DNA of 64,000 nucleotides from contig PYIU01000001.1 in the NCBI GenBank assembly GCA_003415625.1, positions 1,364,001 through 1,428,000 on the forward strand, read 5' to 3'. Position 1 is the stretch's first letter. Each line of letters starts with the position of its first letter. Under the pieces are notes generated by a model. The model made no database searches and was not told the DNA's origin. It saw nothing but the letters and a program-made list of their open reading frames with translations. The position numbers were made by a program, and so were the translations under genes. Positions 47,792 through 60,359 of the stretch are shown here, piece after piece. Origin of the DNA: Aquanectria penicillioides (taxonomy: Eukaryota > Ascomycota > Sordariomycetes > Hypocreales > Nectriaceae).

Positions 47792-48003
47792 TATGAATGC
47801 TTTCGTGTCTATTGGGTGTTTTAGAGCCAGCCTTCCATTGAATGTATGTATTTTTAGGATCCTCATGAGTTGACCCTGTCCTATTTACCAACTCAATGTA
47901 TTGCGTGTCATTCATTACACGGCGAATCTAGCGTCTCATATGACATCGGTTTTGATTTTGATTCGTTTTGTTTCCTTTCAGGCTTTTCTGACCCTGGTTG
48001 TGA

Positions 48004-50002
48004 TTACCTCCCAGACGAGCCGTTGTGAAACAATCGCAGAATGCTCAGAGCATAGAGCCAATTCTTCGACAGATCTTGTAGGCTCAACAACAGAGAGTCA
48101 AACCGCCGTTGTGACTTTGCCACAAGAACTGAATCATGCAAATCAAGTTCAGTGCTGACTTGTATAATAGCGGTAAAGATAGCGTTGACACTAGATAACC
48201 ACAAACAGGATAGCAAGCCATGAGCGCGAAGCGTTTCGAATATGACCGTTACTGCAGTGGCAGAAACTCTGCAGATTTCAGCATCGCTGGTGAGTTCTGG
48301 AGGCTTAGATTCATCGTTCTCGTTTTGTCGTCCTCGATGTACTTGTATGATGAAATTATTATAGGTAAGATGAAGTGTAAACCGCCAAACATCAACATTG
48401 ACGAGAGACAGCCGCATCTGGTCAGGCAGCCGCATCCTGAAATCAGCAAGGACATCATCTAAATCCCTGATTTCCTGTAATTTCGTGACTTGCGAAGATA
48501 TGAGGGTTCCTTTTTGTTTCAGTGCCCTGGATATGATGACACATAGCTGCGCATGTTGAATGACGAAGTCTCGTCTCACGTTTGGAATACCAGCGAGATG
48601 AGCGTCGGTAAGAGACGGTACATCCGAGTCATCAAGATTTCTGCCACATTTCATTAGAAATTTCCAATTTCAAATGGACTATTTTGTTGCAACGCACAAT
48701 GCTTGAGGCCGTCCATAGGCCACTGATACTAAAACATCAAACTGTACCAAAACCCACCAGAGTCGGATCCATGCTCGCTTGTGTATCGGTATAGGACTCC
48801 AAGATGCCGGGCCTCGATGCATCCCCAGACCAAGTGCTACCCGCGTGGCATGTCCAACCCAGTGCCAAGAATTTGCTAGAATATCTTCTACACCGTCAGA
48901 GTGCCATGTCATGAGGAGAGCGACTTGCACGTGCATTGTCCGGTCATGCTCGAAGCAGGTATCAAAAAGAGCCTTCGCTCGCTTGAAAAACATAGATTTG
49001 AGCTCTGCAACGTCTTTCCGATGTCGAGACAGAGCGTGGGCTCCAACAAGTAGGATGGCGTATAACAGTGTTAGGGCTGGGGGGTTTGATGAGCCCTGGG
49101 CATTGTATCTGCTCATAAAGTCTTCCTCATCCACAATGGGCCAGCCACAATTTATGTAAGTGAAATACGCGTGAACTAGTTCATCAACTAGGTGCTTGTG
49201 TGGTAGTACAAATGTTTCGGGAGGGATACAGTCGGAGCCCTTGGACGTGAAAGTTTTGGGGGGTTGACGGCTTCGTTCATGAGAGGTTGAAAAATCCATA
49301 GACTTATACCGATGCTCCCATGCCATGGGTTTTATGTGGCAAGTCTCAGGATATTCGGAGTTCCGGCGTGGGATTCCGGTGTTGCTGAAATTTTGATACT
49401 CAAAACTGGTTCCTCTTACAGCGTCGCCTAGATTCCGTGAGACCTGGTCTGGCAATACCTGTATATTTTGTGATGAGCGTGTCTCAGAATTTGATACGGA
49501 TATCTTTGAGGAATCGTTTCCTATTTCACACCTTGTTGTGACATTGTTGTATCTTGACGTTGAATCCTCTGCAACTGAAACATTGCCCCAGTTACTGGCT
49601 TGCGACAATACCGGATCAAGTCCTTGCGGCAATGTCATTTGTAGGGTCTTTGCGGATGCATTCTGGAAAGATTTCGGCCTTCCTTCATACATATGACACT
49701 CAATTCGATTTCTTTTGATGCAATTGGAGCACGGGACCCCCTTCTGTTCGACATCGCACCGGACTTTTCGCTGATGGCAATTCGCACAGGCACGCCCATC
49801 TGCGAGAAAAATAAGACATTAGACGTAGAAGATTATTTAAAGAAAAAAACTATAATTGAAGTGCACCAATACCAATGCGCAAAATTTAACGTGCGTAGGG
49901 CGCGGGCGTATTGAGTTTTGGTAATATGGGCAACTTACGTGACTTGGGTCGAGTTTTAGTCAAATGTTGATTTCGAGACCTTCGCTTTTCACTGGGGATC
50001 AT
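48004..50002 (-). CDS. Zn2Cys6 transcription factor with fungal-specific regulatory domain
   Basis: Exons 50002-49939, 49799-48698 and 48640-48004 give 600 residues. The first intron is long (139 bp) and splits the region just before the cluster, joining KTRPKSH to GRACANCHQRKVRC. The zinc ligands are C26, C29, C36, C45, C48, C56. A basic N-terminus (SEKRRSRNQH) is a likely nuclear signal. The regulatory domain has DELVHAYFTYINCGWPIVDEEDF, VQVALLMTWHS, LGLGMHRGP and RLWWVLVQFDVLVSVAYGRP. No lesions are seen. It is tail to tail with the previous regulator, 212 bp between stops. Targets unknown. Confidence 0.9.
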
Positions 50003-53000
50003 TCTGTTCCCGTTTGCACGTTTGCAATTTTGCGAGAGAGCCCCGGGAGTTTCGCAAAAGGAATGTTTTTGAGCTTGAGATTGATTGCTCGTAGCGTCCG
50101 ACTTCGCTTTTCAAGGCCGCTTATCGGTCGGCGTTATGATTCTGGGGCCGGCTATCCTATCGGAGAGTCGGGAATTCGGGAAGTTCTTGATTGAGTCACA
50201 GGACATCGCTCTTCCACCATTGTCTTGCAAGGTAAATATCATCCCTTTATACGCCTTGGTGATCACTCTGTGTGGGGTGTCAAATATTGAGGGCGAGAGC
50301 TAGGCTTGTCACATGGGGATTTATGGTCATGTCACTCGAATTGTTGGGATGAAGGTGTGATGTTTGAAATATCAACACGTTCGGAGTCAAATAACTATAG
50401 AAGAACGGGGAGTGTCTCAAAAAAACCATGCATCGCCCGAACCAATGACACATGAGTTCCCATCCGATTTAGGACGCATACTTTGTCCAAATGTTGCCAA
50501 CCAACAGAACATCTCGAAAACTGAGGCGCGCTACAAACCACGCTAAATTACTGTACATGAGATACAGGTTATAAATCAGCGGGATTCACATCAAGGGCAC
50601 TTTCTGAGATGTCTGGGGGCAGTAGTTTGGCAAACGCTCAAACATCTCCTCGAAGGTATGTTTGAGAAGGCCTTCCCCCATCTTAATTGCGGCCTCTCCA
50701 CCCACCATAATAGACGTATCACTAACCATAAGTGCAAAGGTGACAGGAGCAATATCATTATTGAATGTGAAGATGAGTATCTCAGAGAATTCGTAATCTA
50801 GGAGAATTTTAGGCCGCCGAAAAAAGAATGGAAATTGAGACCTCGGTCGCATTGTTAACACACTCCATTTCATCAGTGCCCAGCTGGATGTTCATGTAGC
50901 CCATGCTATTCTCACCACTCTGCAATCTTAGGGAGGCATTGAATACTAAATTAATGATAGATTGTATAACGGGATAATACTAGGCTTCCTCGAGAAATAC
51001 CCCTCTGTATTGCTGTATTATCATGTGCCTCGTGCATTTGAGATGCAGTCGATCCTTCATGCACCTTATCAGGTTGCTTTAGCCGAGATGGGGATGCAGA
51101 GGCAAATGTATGCCGTGCCGAGTTCGGCGGTGGCGGGCAGAGCAGCAAACGGATACGTTTTAGCTTATCGCTGGTATTGCGAACTGAATATGAGCTACGC
51201 CAAAAGGCAATGTTGGTGGCGGCAATTCCGCCCAATCGACCCTTCGCGTCAACCCTGACCCAAAAGGGAAGCCGTTCCCGGTATGGAGTGAAGTGACGGT
51301 ATCCAAATGTGCAGAATTGTGCAGAAGAGATGGAAGCCAGATAATGTATGCAATCGTCGCTGAAACGATAGAAACGCAGTGGTTCGGCTGCTTGCAAATC
51401 AAGAAAAGTCAAGACAAAGAAATCAGCTGGGAGATTTGGGGGGCTATTGGTGTATAACAAGGAATCATGACACGATGCGGCATCTAGATTCTTCACCTGC
51501 TGGGCTTGCTGTTTGTGTTAGTGCATGCAATAATGCTGTCCAGGAGCAGGCCTCGGTTTCCACTGGGCATGCTGTTCTCCAATTCCTCATAGGACCCACC
51601 ATTTTTGCAAGCGAGACTAGCGATGAATTTGCGGTGAGGGCATTCCGATCCAAGTCACCTGAAGCACAACACGTCACAAAAAGAAAGCAGCACAGCACGC
51701 GACAGGGGTCAAGTCAGACCACGCCGGCGTGTGAGTGCATGCCCAACTTCAGATAAGTCGAAACGCCATTGCCAATCATCGTGATTGCCTGAAATTAAAC
51801 GCCCGAGACCACGGCAGAGTTAGATACCAAAATGCGTGCGACGCTATACACAGGCCTCAAGCGGTATGTGGCATTAGAGCCCGCGGTGGTCTTGGCATTG
51901 GTTGCTCTCTGTGGTATGCTCACTATGGAATGGTCGTGAAGCCAAGCGGGTGATGGACCGTGGCCTACGGACTAGTCTTATCTTGAACCTTGCCCAGGAC
52001 AGCAAGTGATTGTTTTACAATGCATGAGCAACTTAATGCAGTGCCTGTCAAGTCAGATAATGTGCTATGTGACTAAATTACTGGCGAGGATGGTTTGTGA
52101 TAGGGGACTTCTAGACGTACAGTGAGAAGGCCCAAAAACAGGCCCAAAAACACCGCCGCAGAGACATGAGGAAAAATTCCAGTTATCCGTCGAATTTCAC
52201 ATATTGGTGTTCCAGTTACTAGGATTACTACTGTATCCGCAATCTGGGGGATCTTGCATGCTGGGATTCCATCGCAGAGGGCTGAGAGATGCGCATCCAA
52301 TGATATTGTGATGTCCCCTCTCTCTTGTTGAGGAGAAAGTGAACTCTGAGCTGGTTATACGTATGTCACTCTCGCTGAGCGGGACCTGATGAAGGGCGGG
52401 GAAACGTGTATAACGGTTTCCTCCGCTGCATGATTTGCACAAGGTGATGAGCTAAATTTGAACATTGAGCTCTTGAAATCTGAGGCTACGACCTCACCGT
52501 TGACTGAGATTGGACTCAACTTGACTATCAATGAGGTTCGGCTCATGCTGGGCCAACCCTAGTCGGCTTCTTGCTTAGCCCCGCCCTGTCGATATTGAAT
52601 GCCGAGCGACCCGAAAGGCGCCACCGCTTCCTTTCTGGCATTCCCCCACGAAGCTTCGTTACTTGCTCCGGAAGGAATGGCACCCGTAAGGATATGCAGC
52701 CTCAATAGTACCAGGAAGAACGGCCTTTACTACCGTAAGAAAGTTCGGGACTCTAGGATAGTGAGATTCTGGATCGGGATACGGATGCCGACCGCACTCT
52801 GATTACTCTACAAGGAAGAACATTGGTTGCGGTCCACCTCTCGCTAATTCACGACGAACAGTTTGGCTCACTGACATTTCAGTGAGTGTGTAATCATACT
52901 AACTACAGCTACCCAGAGTTCTGAGGAACAATTGAAGCAATTGTTGATTTGCCTTATACGACGCAACATCGTCCTGCCACGGTGCGGAGTTTTCCATGCC

Positions 53001-55651
53001 TCCATTAAATTATGACCGGATTCCAAGTCTACCATTCAGTAGTTGCCCTCGGTGAATTGGCCTCGTCCCCTCCCCCAATCCTCAATGCTCTCACCTAGAG
53101 AACACCGGGAACTAGCCAGGTTTCCAATCTCCACATTTCTCAAGGGAAGATTTAATGTTCCTCGACTCTACAGATTTAGTGTTCTATATATATTTGACTT
53201 GATAGTAGTCAATAAGATATTTCTTCCTAGAACGGACCAACTGAGAACTCAGAGCTACCCAGTTAAGCCATTCTGGCCATCTGGGTGCTTGGTGTCTGCC
53301 CACTGTCAATTTACACCTTGAGCGTGATGTCGGCACTATTTAAGACAGCGCCAAACAGGAACAACATGATTTGGCTTAGTCTTCTAGGACTCAAATTCTG
53401 CGCCGTAGAAGTTTGGTGGAAAATGAGAATAGGGCGAATAACCGTGTCTTAGAAATAATAGCATATATTTGAATCTTTGATACATAAGGGGCTTTCTTCT
53501 GTCTTGAAACTCCAAATGGTCTAATTTTTTCTACGTTGTGTTGCTGTGCATGGATGATGCGAGGCACATGGTCATTGGCTATGTCAAACTTGCATGAGGC
53601 TGGTCGATGCAATGGCCACAAACATACTTCTGTAATTAACAGATGGGAGAGGTGAATGATGTGAAATGACATCAAATCGGTCCTTACCATCTCTTTGACG
53701 CTTTTTACTGGGGCCTGCACAGCCTCAAACTCGCCGGCTGAGCCGGTTTTACTGATGAGGCCAACTAGCTTCTGCTGCTACGCAATTGCCGTAGTCTCGT
53801 ATTCAAATGGAGAACATATCAAAAGGCTAGGCGCACCTAAACTCTTGGAACTTACTTTCGCGCGTAGCAGGGCTTAGAGTTGCTGATTGTGGTCATGAGG
53901 TACAATGGTGCGGCAAGATCATGACGCGTACTCGCCGCAGACTCGCAAATCTCAGCATCGCCACTTCATAGCCACAATACATTGAGTTTGGATGCCATCT
54001 TTTTAAATGTCAAGTAGCCAGTATTGATGGTAATATTTCAGAGGCTGATCAACGAAAGACACATGTTACGACACGATCCAAACATGGCGATTTTCTTTTA
54101 ACTAGAAAATGCATTAGTAATTTCAATGTGCTTGATATCCTGTAGTTCGTTTATTACACAATCCTCGGTTACTACTCTCTCTTTGGAAATCATGGACACC
54201 TCTTCATCGTCAAGTATCAGGCCATTGCCCAGTGGTACAGGCCAAGCACACACAACGCTGCCCCTATAGATCAAGGCCAGGTCTGCGAGACCTCCACTTG
54301 TTAAAATCTAAAATTAGAAGTTTCCGGGGCCGTGAACCATGATTTAGCCGCTAAATTTATGCCGTGGGGCTCAAGTCTACTGTCGAGTTGAACGGCGTTG
54401 CACTTAAGTTTCTTACATGGTGCCGCAACCCGTAATTTCGACCCTGGTCTGAGATGTTCAGCCCGTAATACCTGCTACCCAAAGTTTTTTTTCCCCAATC
54501 AGTAGACTTTCATTCGTTATACTTCATTCAGGGACCTTAGTATATCGTGTAGATTGAAACGGGGAGTCGTCGATCTTCCCGAAAGTGAGACATTTGCAAA
54601 ACAGCCTGTTCTCGATAGCTCAACAAGAAAGGAAAGTCTCGTCGGCGCCAAAAAAGAAATCACTTCCCATCTTTCTCTAACAATGTTCACCTCACCAGGT
54701 AGGAGCTAAAAGGTGCCAGGGCCGACTGCATGTTATGCACGTGTGGGTCCCGGATCCCGAGGAATCCGTCCTAGTATCCGATTTAATCCACACCCGGATA
54801 AATCGATGCTAGGGACCAGTTCATAGACCAGCTCAAAATGAGAGAAGATGATCCATCCATAAATTTGGTCGCTTGGGTTATTCTTAGAAAGTTGTTTAAG
54901 TGATCCTTAGATCGGGGTGACTTAGGCGGCTGTAGTCTGCTAGTCTCGGTGGAGCCGCTTAGGGTGTTGGTTCTGAATTTCATGAATTTGAAGTGTGATG
55001 TGGCGAGTCGGGTGGTTGAAGAGGCCCAAGAAAAGCTGAAACAATTCAAACATTCGGTGGTCGAACCATATTAAGCGGCTACTCACCGGCACCGAGATTT
55101 GGTATCTCATACTTGCCGCCCTGTGTTGGCCGACTCAAAATCCTAGGTCGCCACGTAGATTAAATGCTCACAGTATTGGTCCAAGAAAGGCTCTTCAGCT
55201 GAAAGAATTAACTGGGAAAATTCATCATGGTTTAATCTGGACCTGGTTGTCCCCATAGCACTAAAAGGAAATCTTGCTCTAGAATTGCGGAATTTGGGTT
55301 GTGGCTAGTTTGGCAACTCCACAACAAATCTATTTTTGTATCGGGGGTTCACCAGGAATTTTTAGCGGTACTAAATGGCTTCACCCCTGTCTAAAATTGG
55401 AGTGTTGAAGTTGAAATGAAGATTGTGAATAGGAACTCTATTAGCGAATGAAGGAACCGGATGCTTCTGAATGTGGCCCTCAGATCCAGTCTCAAGGTAG
55501 TGATAATTGAGCCTCTTCGTGGAATCCGGATGTCATTTTTTTTTTTTTGGAAACAAGGGACCATTCCAGGCTGTTTTGAGCTCCCTAGTTCAAAAGGAAG
55601 TTAATTATTTGCATTTGACTCTTCCATTTTCCCAGCTCCTTGCCGTGCACC
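50003..55651. other. Gene desert of about 5.6 kb
   Basis: No gene could be supported across this stretch apart from the doubtful relic at 50586-51496. Open frames at 51379-51756, 52073-52546, 52599-52802, 53043-53321, 53391-53720 and 54783-55049 have no recognisable motif, splice pattern or family resemblance. GC content is normal, so this is not the RIP-type material seen at the window start. The first few hundred bases upstream of 50002 should be the promoter of the 600-residue regulator. Confidence 0.5.
50586..51496 (-). other. Possible coding relic, unidentified
   Basis: Two frames on the minus strand have a protein-like composition. The frame 50586-50873 reads VTFALMVSDTSIMVGGEAAI and then KHTFEEMFERLPNYCP to a stop. 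Just upstream, around 50880-50945, another frame reads SLRLQSGENSMGYMNIQLG. They can be joined only through poorly supported junctions, and stops separate further upstream segments. It could be the remains of an enzyme gene or a short unknown gene. I recognise no family. Confidence 0.25.
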
Positions 55652-56158
55652 TTAGACCTGGAAGGCCCCGAACACGGTGGCAGAGAATAGCAGGGCGCCA
55701 ATAGTAAGCCCCAGAGTGCTAACATTAGACTGGGGCTTTACACCTGGTGCAGCACCTTTGGAAGAAGTAGCACTTGCATCCGATGCCCCCTTGCTTTGCG
55801 TAGTCTTGCTCCCGCCACCGCTAGAAATAACACTCGCAGAAGCGCTTGCTGGAATTTTGTTGTCACCAGTCGCCGTGGCGGTAGCCGAGGAGTTGCCTCT
55901 GCAAAACACATCCTCCCATGCTGCTCCCTTTCCATACAAGCATTTGACAAGATCGGCCACAGTTTGGTCCTTGGCCAGGCAGTACAGCCCGCAATTGTTG
56001 TAGTAGCTGACAACTTCGGCGTCCTTGCAACAGGCAGACATAATGTCGGTGTGGTTACCACCATACGGCATGGCGCAGACGGCATCGTTGACGGGGGTAT
56101 CGTAGAGATTTGTGCATTGCGCAGAAGACGTGGTCGTGGTGGCTGATACGGAGGACAT
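55652..56158 (-). CDS. Cysteine-containing, Ser/Thr/Ala-rich protein with C-terminal hydrophobic anchor
   Basis: Single exon. The start at 56156-56158 (MSSVSATTTTSS) gives 168 residues; the frame is open upstream to 56350, but that part is basic and unlike the rest. A compact domain at about 14-90 holds eight cysteines (VCAMPYGGNHTDIMSACCKD, NNCGLYCLA, VKCLYGKGAAWEDVFC). A low-complexity Ser/Ala/Thr/Gly linker at about 90-145 is typical of O-glycosylated wall proteins, and the last 22 residues are hydrophobic like a GPI-attachment or tail-anchor signal. No N-terminal signal peptide is visible from this start, which is odd for a surface protein. The upstream frame offers a hydrophobic stretch (MAFPRNLPLLFI), so a longer product is an alternative. 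Confidence 0.75.
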   Translation of the reverse strand: MSSVSATTTTSSAQCTNLYDTPVNDAVCAMPYGGNHTDIMSACCKDAEVVSYYNNCGLYCLAKDQTVADLVKCLYGKGAAWEDVFCRGNSSATATATGDNKIPASASASVISSGGGSKTTQSKGASDASATSSKGAAPGVKPQSNVSTLGLTIGALLFSATVFGAFQV

Positions 56159-57762
56159 TTTGCGTGATGAGTTTGTCGTAACAACGTTCAATGATTCAAA
56201 AGGGGGCTTGCAGAGTCTGGTTTGGATGTTTGATGTATTTGGAGGCCGGGATGGAAAGCAAAGGGGCTTGCCCCTACTTATAAAGAGAAGCGGCAGATTC
56301 CTGGGAAATGCCATTTTCACACCGAGTTCCTCAACTCCTTGATGCCCCAATGCAGATATCAGCCGTCAGTGACACAGGCCTTCATTGACCCTGGCATGAA
56401 TGTTCGTCTCGTATAGCCCCACCCTTCCGACCACTGTCAACTGGTTGGATCGTTATTTAAAGAACGCCAAGATGGATCATGGCTCTGATCAACACACGGC
56501 TCTGAATTTTCCATGAAGGGAGCTCGTGCTGAGGCGTCTCTAGATACGACTGTTGCACAATCGAGGGTATCCCCTTCCTTCAATATCGCCTCAATCAAGC
56601 AAACACATACGTCCAAGCAACAAAGAGGGAAAGAATGAGTGTTTAATATGTTGAAATGAGATGTCATGTCAATGGTTTAGCCCATTTCTGCTGAAACCAG
56701 ATGAAATTATGAACCCGTTGATCAGATGAATGGTGTTAGTCTTTTAGCCAAAATTCTTGGCCTTGATTTTTTGAGAGGGTTGGTGATACCATTCCCGAAT
56801 CGAGCGGCTGGCTCTTCGGTTCCCATGCACGTCGTCCCTTGTTTTCAACCAATTCTGAGGCAATAGGTCATTTACCTTGAGTGGGATGGCCTTACTTGGA
56901 CCTTCAATTAGACTATTTTTTTTTCTTTTTAGGTTCGGGAATTTTCTTGAATTAGATCCAGTCCAAGCCCCCATGGTCCGGCACCACTGAGGAGGGCATG
57001 GCGACGAAGCACTACCCGGATTCCGCGGTTCCCGGATCTACACAAACAATCTAGGGTAGTAGCAAAAATAGCATCAACTGATCTTGCAGGAGTCGGGATA
57101 AGGAGACGGGCTAGGGTAGCTGTCCGGCTGGCTATGATGAGAGTGAGGGCACTCTGCGGCACAGCGGCCTGTGTGTGATTGGACATGATGACGCTCTTGG
57201 CAGCATATTGGTGGAAAATGGTATCTAAACGGGATCAAGACTATGGTAGTCTATGAGACACGGTCATGGCGTGAGACACAACTTGGGTGAAAAAAAAGGA
57301 AAGGAAAGACATGATCCACAGGGACCATTCGCGGAATAAGCAATTGTAAACGGCCCAAGGGCTGGAAGTCACGCAGGGGACGGTCCACCACGTGGTTATT
57401 CTACCAAAAAAAACCAGGGTAGCGATGCATCCCACTATACTTGATAAGATGGATTGGACGGATGGAATAGAACATATAAGAGCCATCTTACAAAGTAACT
57501 GCGGCCTGGTAACGAGCCGACAAGTATTTACTGTCAATACATCGCCGATTAGGCTTTAAAGGACACCGCATGGTAGCGGCTTACTAGTATTATTGTCACA
57601 GTTGGACTTGTGTGTCCTCATGGCACATCCTACTCTAGGGTATTCGCCTCGGAGAACCGCTAGTTTTGGTGGCCCAGTCATCCGAAAATGACCTCTACGC
57701 CTATATATGCCGCATTCCGCGTTTAGACATCGGGGTGAAGGGATCCTCCTTGGTTCCGACCT
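56159..57762. other. Intergenic, no gene seen
   Basis: About 1.6 kb upstream of the cysteine-containing protein and downstream of the BTB-like gene. Minus-strand frames at 56437-56667, 56744-56974, 56929-57186 and 57241-57537 are short, without motif or good splice sites linking them. Confidence 0.5.
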
Positions 57763-58833
57763 TCAACGTTCAACGTCACGGCTATTCAAATGGGCCCGAT
57801 GGAAGCTACTAACTGGGTCTGCTCTTTCTGTCAATACCCTTTCTGTAATGTCTAGTAAGCCGGCGATGGAATCCGACCATGCCGGGTCGCTGTCCGTGGT
57901 CCCCGCTTCAGATGCTGCATCCTGGAAGGCAAGCTGGTTCACTTTGCTGCAGAGGTCGTAAATGCTCTCTTCTACATCATGGGAGTCTGGCAGAGGCCAT
58001 AGACCTATCCGGGAAAGGCGCATTGTTAATGACTCTACCTTCGTGGAGTCTGAGGGGCCTGAAGCCATCCAGAAGAGGGCGTATGCACCCCAACGAGGGT
58101 TCTCGTCAACCGTGGCGAGATTTTTCACGTGATCGTGAATAGCACTCAGCAATTCATCGATGGTTTGAGTGCGCACAGCTCTTATCCGTTCTTGGGCATG
58201 TTTAGTCGTCATCCTCATGAAGATCCCGGAAAGTTACGCACCAATAATGTCTGGTGGCGTTCGCAGCATGTCAGAGTAGCCGGAGACTTTTGTCAACTCA
58301 ACCTTTTTGGAATGGAGCAAAAGACAATGGGCGGCATGTGTGAATAAATTTGAGCACCGAAGTTCCCAACAGATCCAGAGGAGCATCAGCTGCGAGGTCC
58401 TCTCCATGGTGGTGGCGGGCTTATGGAGCGAGGCGGCCCAGGAATCAACCCACGGGGCCAGCACACGAGTGGCCTCATAGTCGCTCGTCATAGCAACCAC
58501 GTCATACAAGGCTTTGACGGACAGAGCCTTGGGGACGCGGTCGAAGTGGCCGTGGATAATATTCAGGAACACGGCAAATGGGACGTGGTGGTGGCGGGAT
58601 ATATTGATGCGCCATGCGCAGCCACCGTCGTTTTCGCCGCCGTTTTTGTCGTTTTCGTCGCGTGTGGCGTCTTCGGGGGGCGCGTCGTAGAGCATACGAT
58701 TGAACTCTGGCGAGGAACGGGCTAATGTGCGCGAGCAGCACTGGAAGGCTACTGCGGGAGCACCGGGATCCAGGCCCACAAGAAGCTCGAGGTCCGCATG
58801 CTTATCCAAGCTGACGGTCTGGGGAGAAGGCAT
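57763..58833 (-). CDS. BTB/POZ-like domain protein
   Basis: Exons 58833-58242 and 58190-57763 around a 51-bp intron (GTGCGT donor, GACTAAAC branch, CAAG acceptor) that joins TPPDII to ERIRAVRTQT, giving 339 residues. The N-terminal 120 residues follow the fungal BTB pattern: DLELLVG, an L-AR-SPEFNRML motif, and PFAVFLNIIHGHFDRVPKALS followed by LYDVVAMTSDYEA. The C-terminal half is helical with no named domain. Such proteins are generally nuclear or cytosolic adaptors found in multi-copy families in filamentous fungi. The splice is well supported because it restores frame exactly. Divergent from the chitin synthase gene; function unknown. Confidence 0.85.
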
Positions 58834-59022
58834 TGCGGTAATGGTCGGAAGACCAGAGCAGATGACGAGGAACAGAAAATGTCACAGGTGGCTGAGTGGG
58901 AGTTGTTGGTGGGAGAGGCGATTAGAAACTGTATGAAGCAAAGGTAGCCCGAAAAGGGAAAAAAATAAATAAAAATAATACGGGTGTGAGAGTGCGTTCG
59001 TTGTATATGTACTCCGTAGGAA

Positions 59023-59024
<2 letters not shown>

Positions 59025-59064
<40 letters not shown>

Positions 59065-59072
59065 GGTGGGTG
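59025..59072. repeat. (TG)16 microsatellite followed by four GGG runs
   Basis: A perfect alternating TG array at 59025-59056 runs into GGGTGGGTGGGTGGG (59056-59070), four G3 runs with single-T loops. The first can adopt Z-DNA and the second is a textbook parallel G-quadruplex motif. The position is about 190-240 bp upstream of the BTB-like start codon. Confidence 0.95.
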
Positions 59073-59194
59073 TGTCTCCATATGTGTGCGATGTTATGAC
59101 ACAAGAGAACTAAGGATAAAAAAGAAAAAAAAATGTTTGACGCTTCTTTTGGAGGCGTGATGGCGGCCGAAGAAGCAGAACAAGAAGCAGGAGG

Positions 59195-59218
59195 AAAAAA
59201 AAAAAAAAAAAAAAAAAA
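59195..59218. repeat. Poly(A) tract, 24 bases
   Basis: Uninterrupted run of 24 A on the plus strand in the divergent promoter region. It could be nucleosome-excluding; its length is likely to vary or be uncertain in the assembly. Confidence 0.95.
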
Positions 59219-60359
59219 GTAACGGGCCAAAATACTCAATACGCGAACCACCCAAAAAGTAAAGCCAAAACGACAGACCAGGCGGCGGGATTTAAAAAAA
59301 AAACGACAACGAAGAAATTAAAGGCGGCTGCATGGCTGAAGGCTGCGGGTTACACATGGGTTACACGTACACGGATCACACAATCCACAATCCTCCATAA
59401 TAATCCACAATACACACAATTGTATGGATGTAGGACTGTAAAGGATATTGGTCAAGGGCCCCATATACGTATTGGTTAGCTAATGGAAGATCCTTCGCCC
59501 ATCCTCTCGTCCAAAAATACGAGCCCCTCTCCATCTACCCCCTGCCCTGGTTGACGATCGATGCAGGGGGTCAAAACATGTTATGGCCTTGTGGCAAAGG
59601 GAAGATCCCTGCTTCATGCTGAGACGAGACGGGGCCCTTACAGACGGACCGGCCACTACTTGAATCGCGCGAGCTTGGCTTCTAAAAATACGGAGACGTG
59701 ATGCCATGGTCCAACGCATTTACGCCGAGTGGAGAAATGAGCCCTCTCAACCCCAAACACAGACGTCATGTCGCAGGCTGAGGTGTCAGTTCGTTGTTCG
59801 TATTCTCAGTCAATCATGCAGTCCAACCTGGCAGTATTTTTTTTTCCCCCTCTCGCCCATGGATCCATGGGATCCGTTGGCTGTTGCGGCGTGCCTCGCT
59901 GCGTGCCTCTGCGTTCCTCTGCCAAACGAGGCCGGGTCCCTGGCTGTGTTTTTTCGGAATCTCCCAATCCTCTGCCGTCCTTCTCTCTTTTCTTTCCTGC
60001 TCTTCCATCATCGTCTTTTGTCTTTCTTGTCTGTTGACGAAAGCTGTTCCTGTTCCCGTTCCCGTTCCCACTGTTTTCGGCAACGGCATCTGCAAGCTTG
60101 CCCTTGAAGCCGGCGCTGGGGGCCTCGCGTCTCTGTGTATTCTTTTCCCCCTCCTCCGACCTGCCCTCCTCATCCTCATCCACAGCATTTGCTTGGGACT
60201 ACGCGGCCTTTTGCTGTCATTTGCCCATCGTTCGCAGTTAAACTCCTCAGTTCATCTCCACCATCCGGCTAATCCGACCGATCGGGTTTTCGCTTCCCCC
60301 CCTCCCTCAAACCCCCCCAGACACTCGTTTAATTCCCCAGCGGGGGGCTTTGGCTAAGG

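Larger units (their letters stand above)
58834..60359. promoter_or_regulatory. Divergent promoter region, BTB-like gene and chitin synthase
   Basis: About 1.5 kb of low-complexity DNA with a (TG)n array, a G-run array and a 24-base A tract (listed separately), then a pyrimidine-rich leader for the chitin synthase (about 59820-60359) with GTTCCC repeats at about 60046-60070. Long overlapping frames at 59706-60357 on both strands come from this leader and are not genes. Confidence 0.65.

Noticed and set aside
59706..60357. Overlapping long frames on both strands upstream of chitin synthase
   Set aside because: They arise from a pyrimidine-rich, repeat-containing leader; several overlapping frames are open at once and none has protein character.
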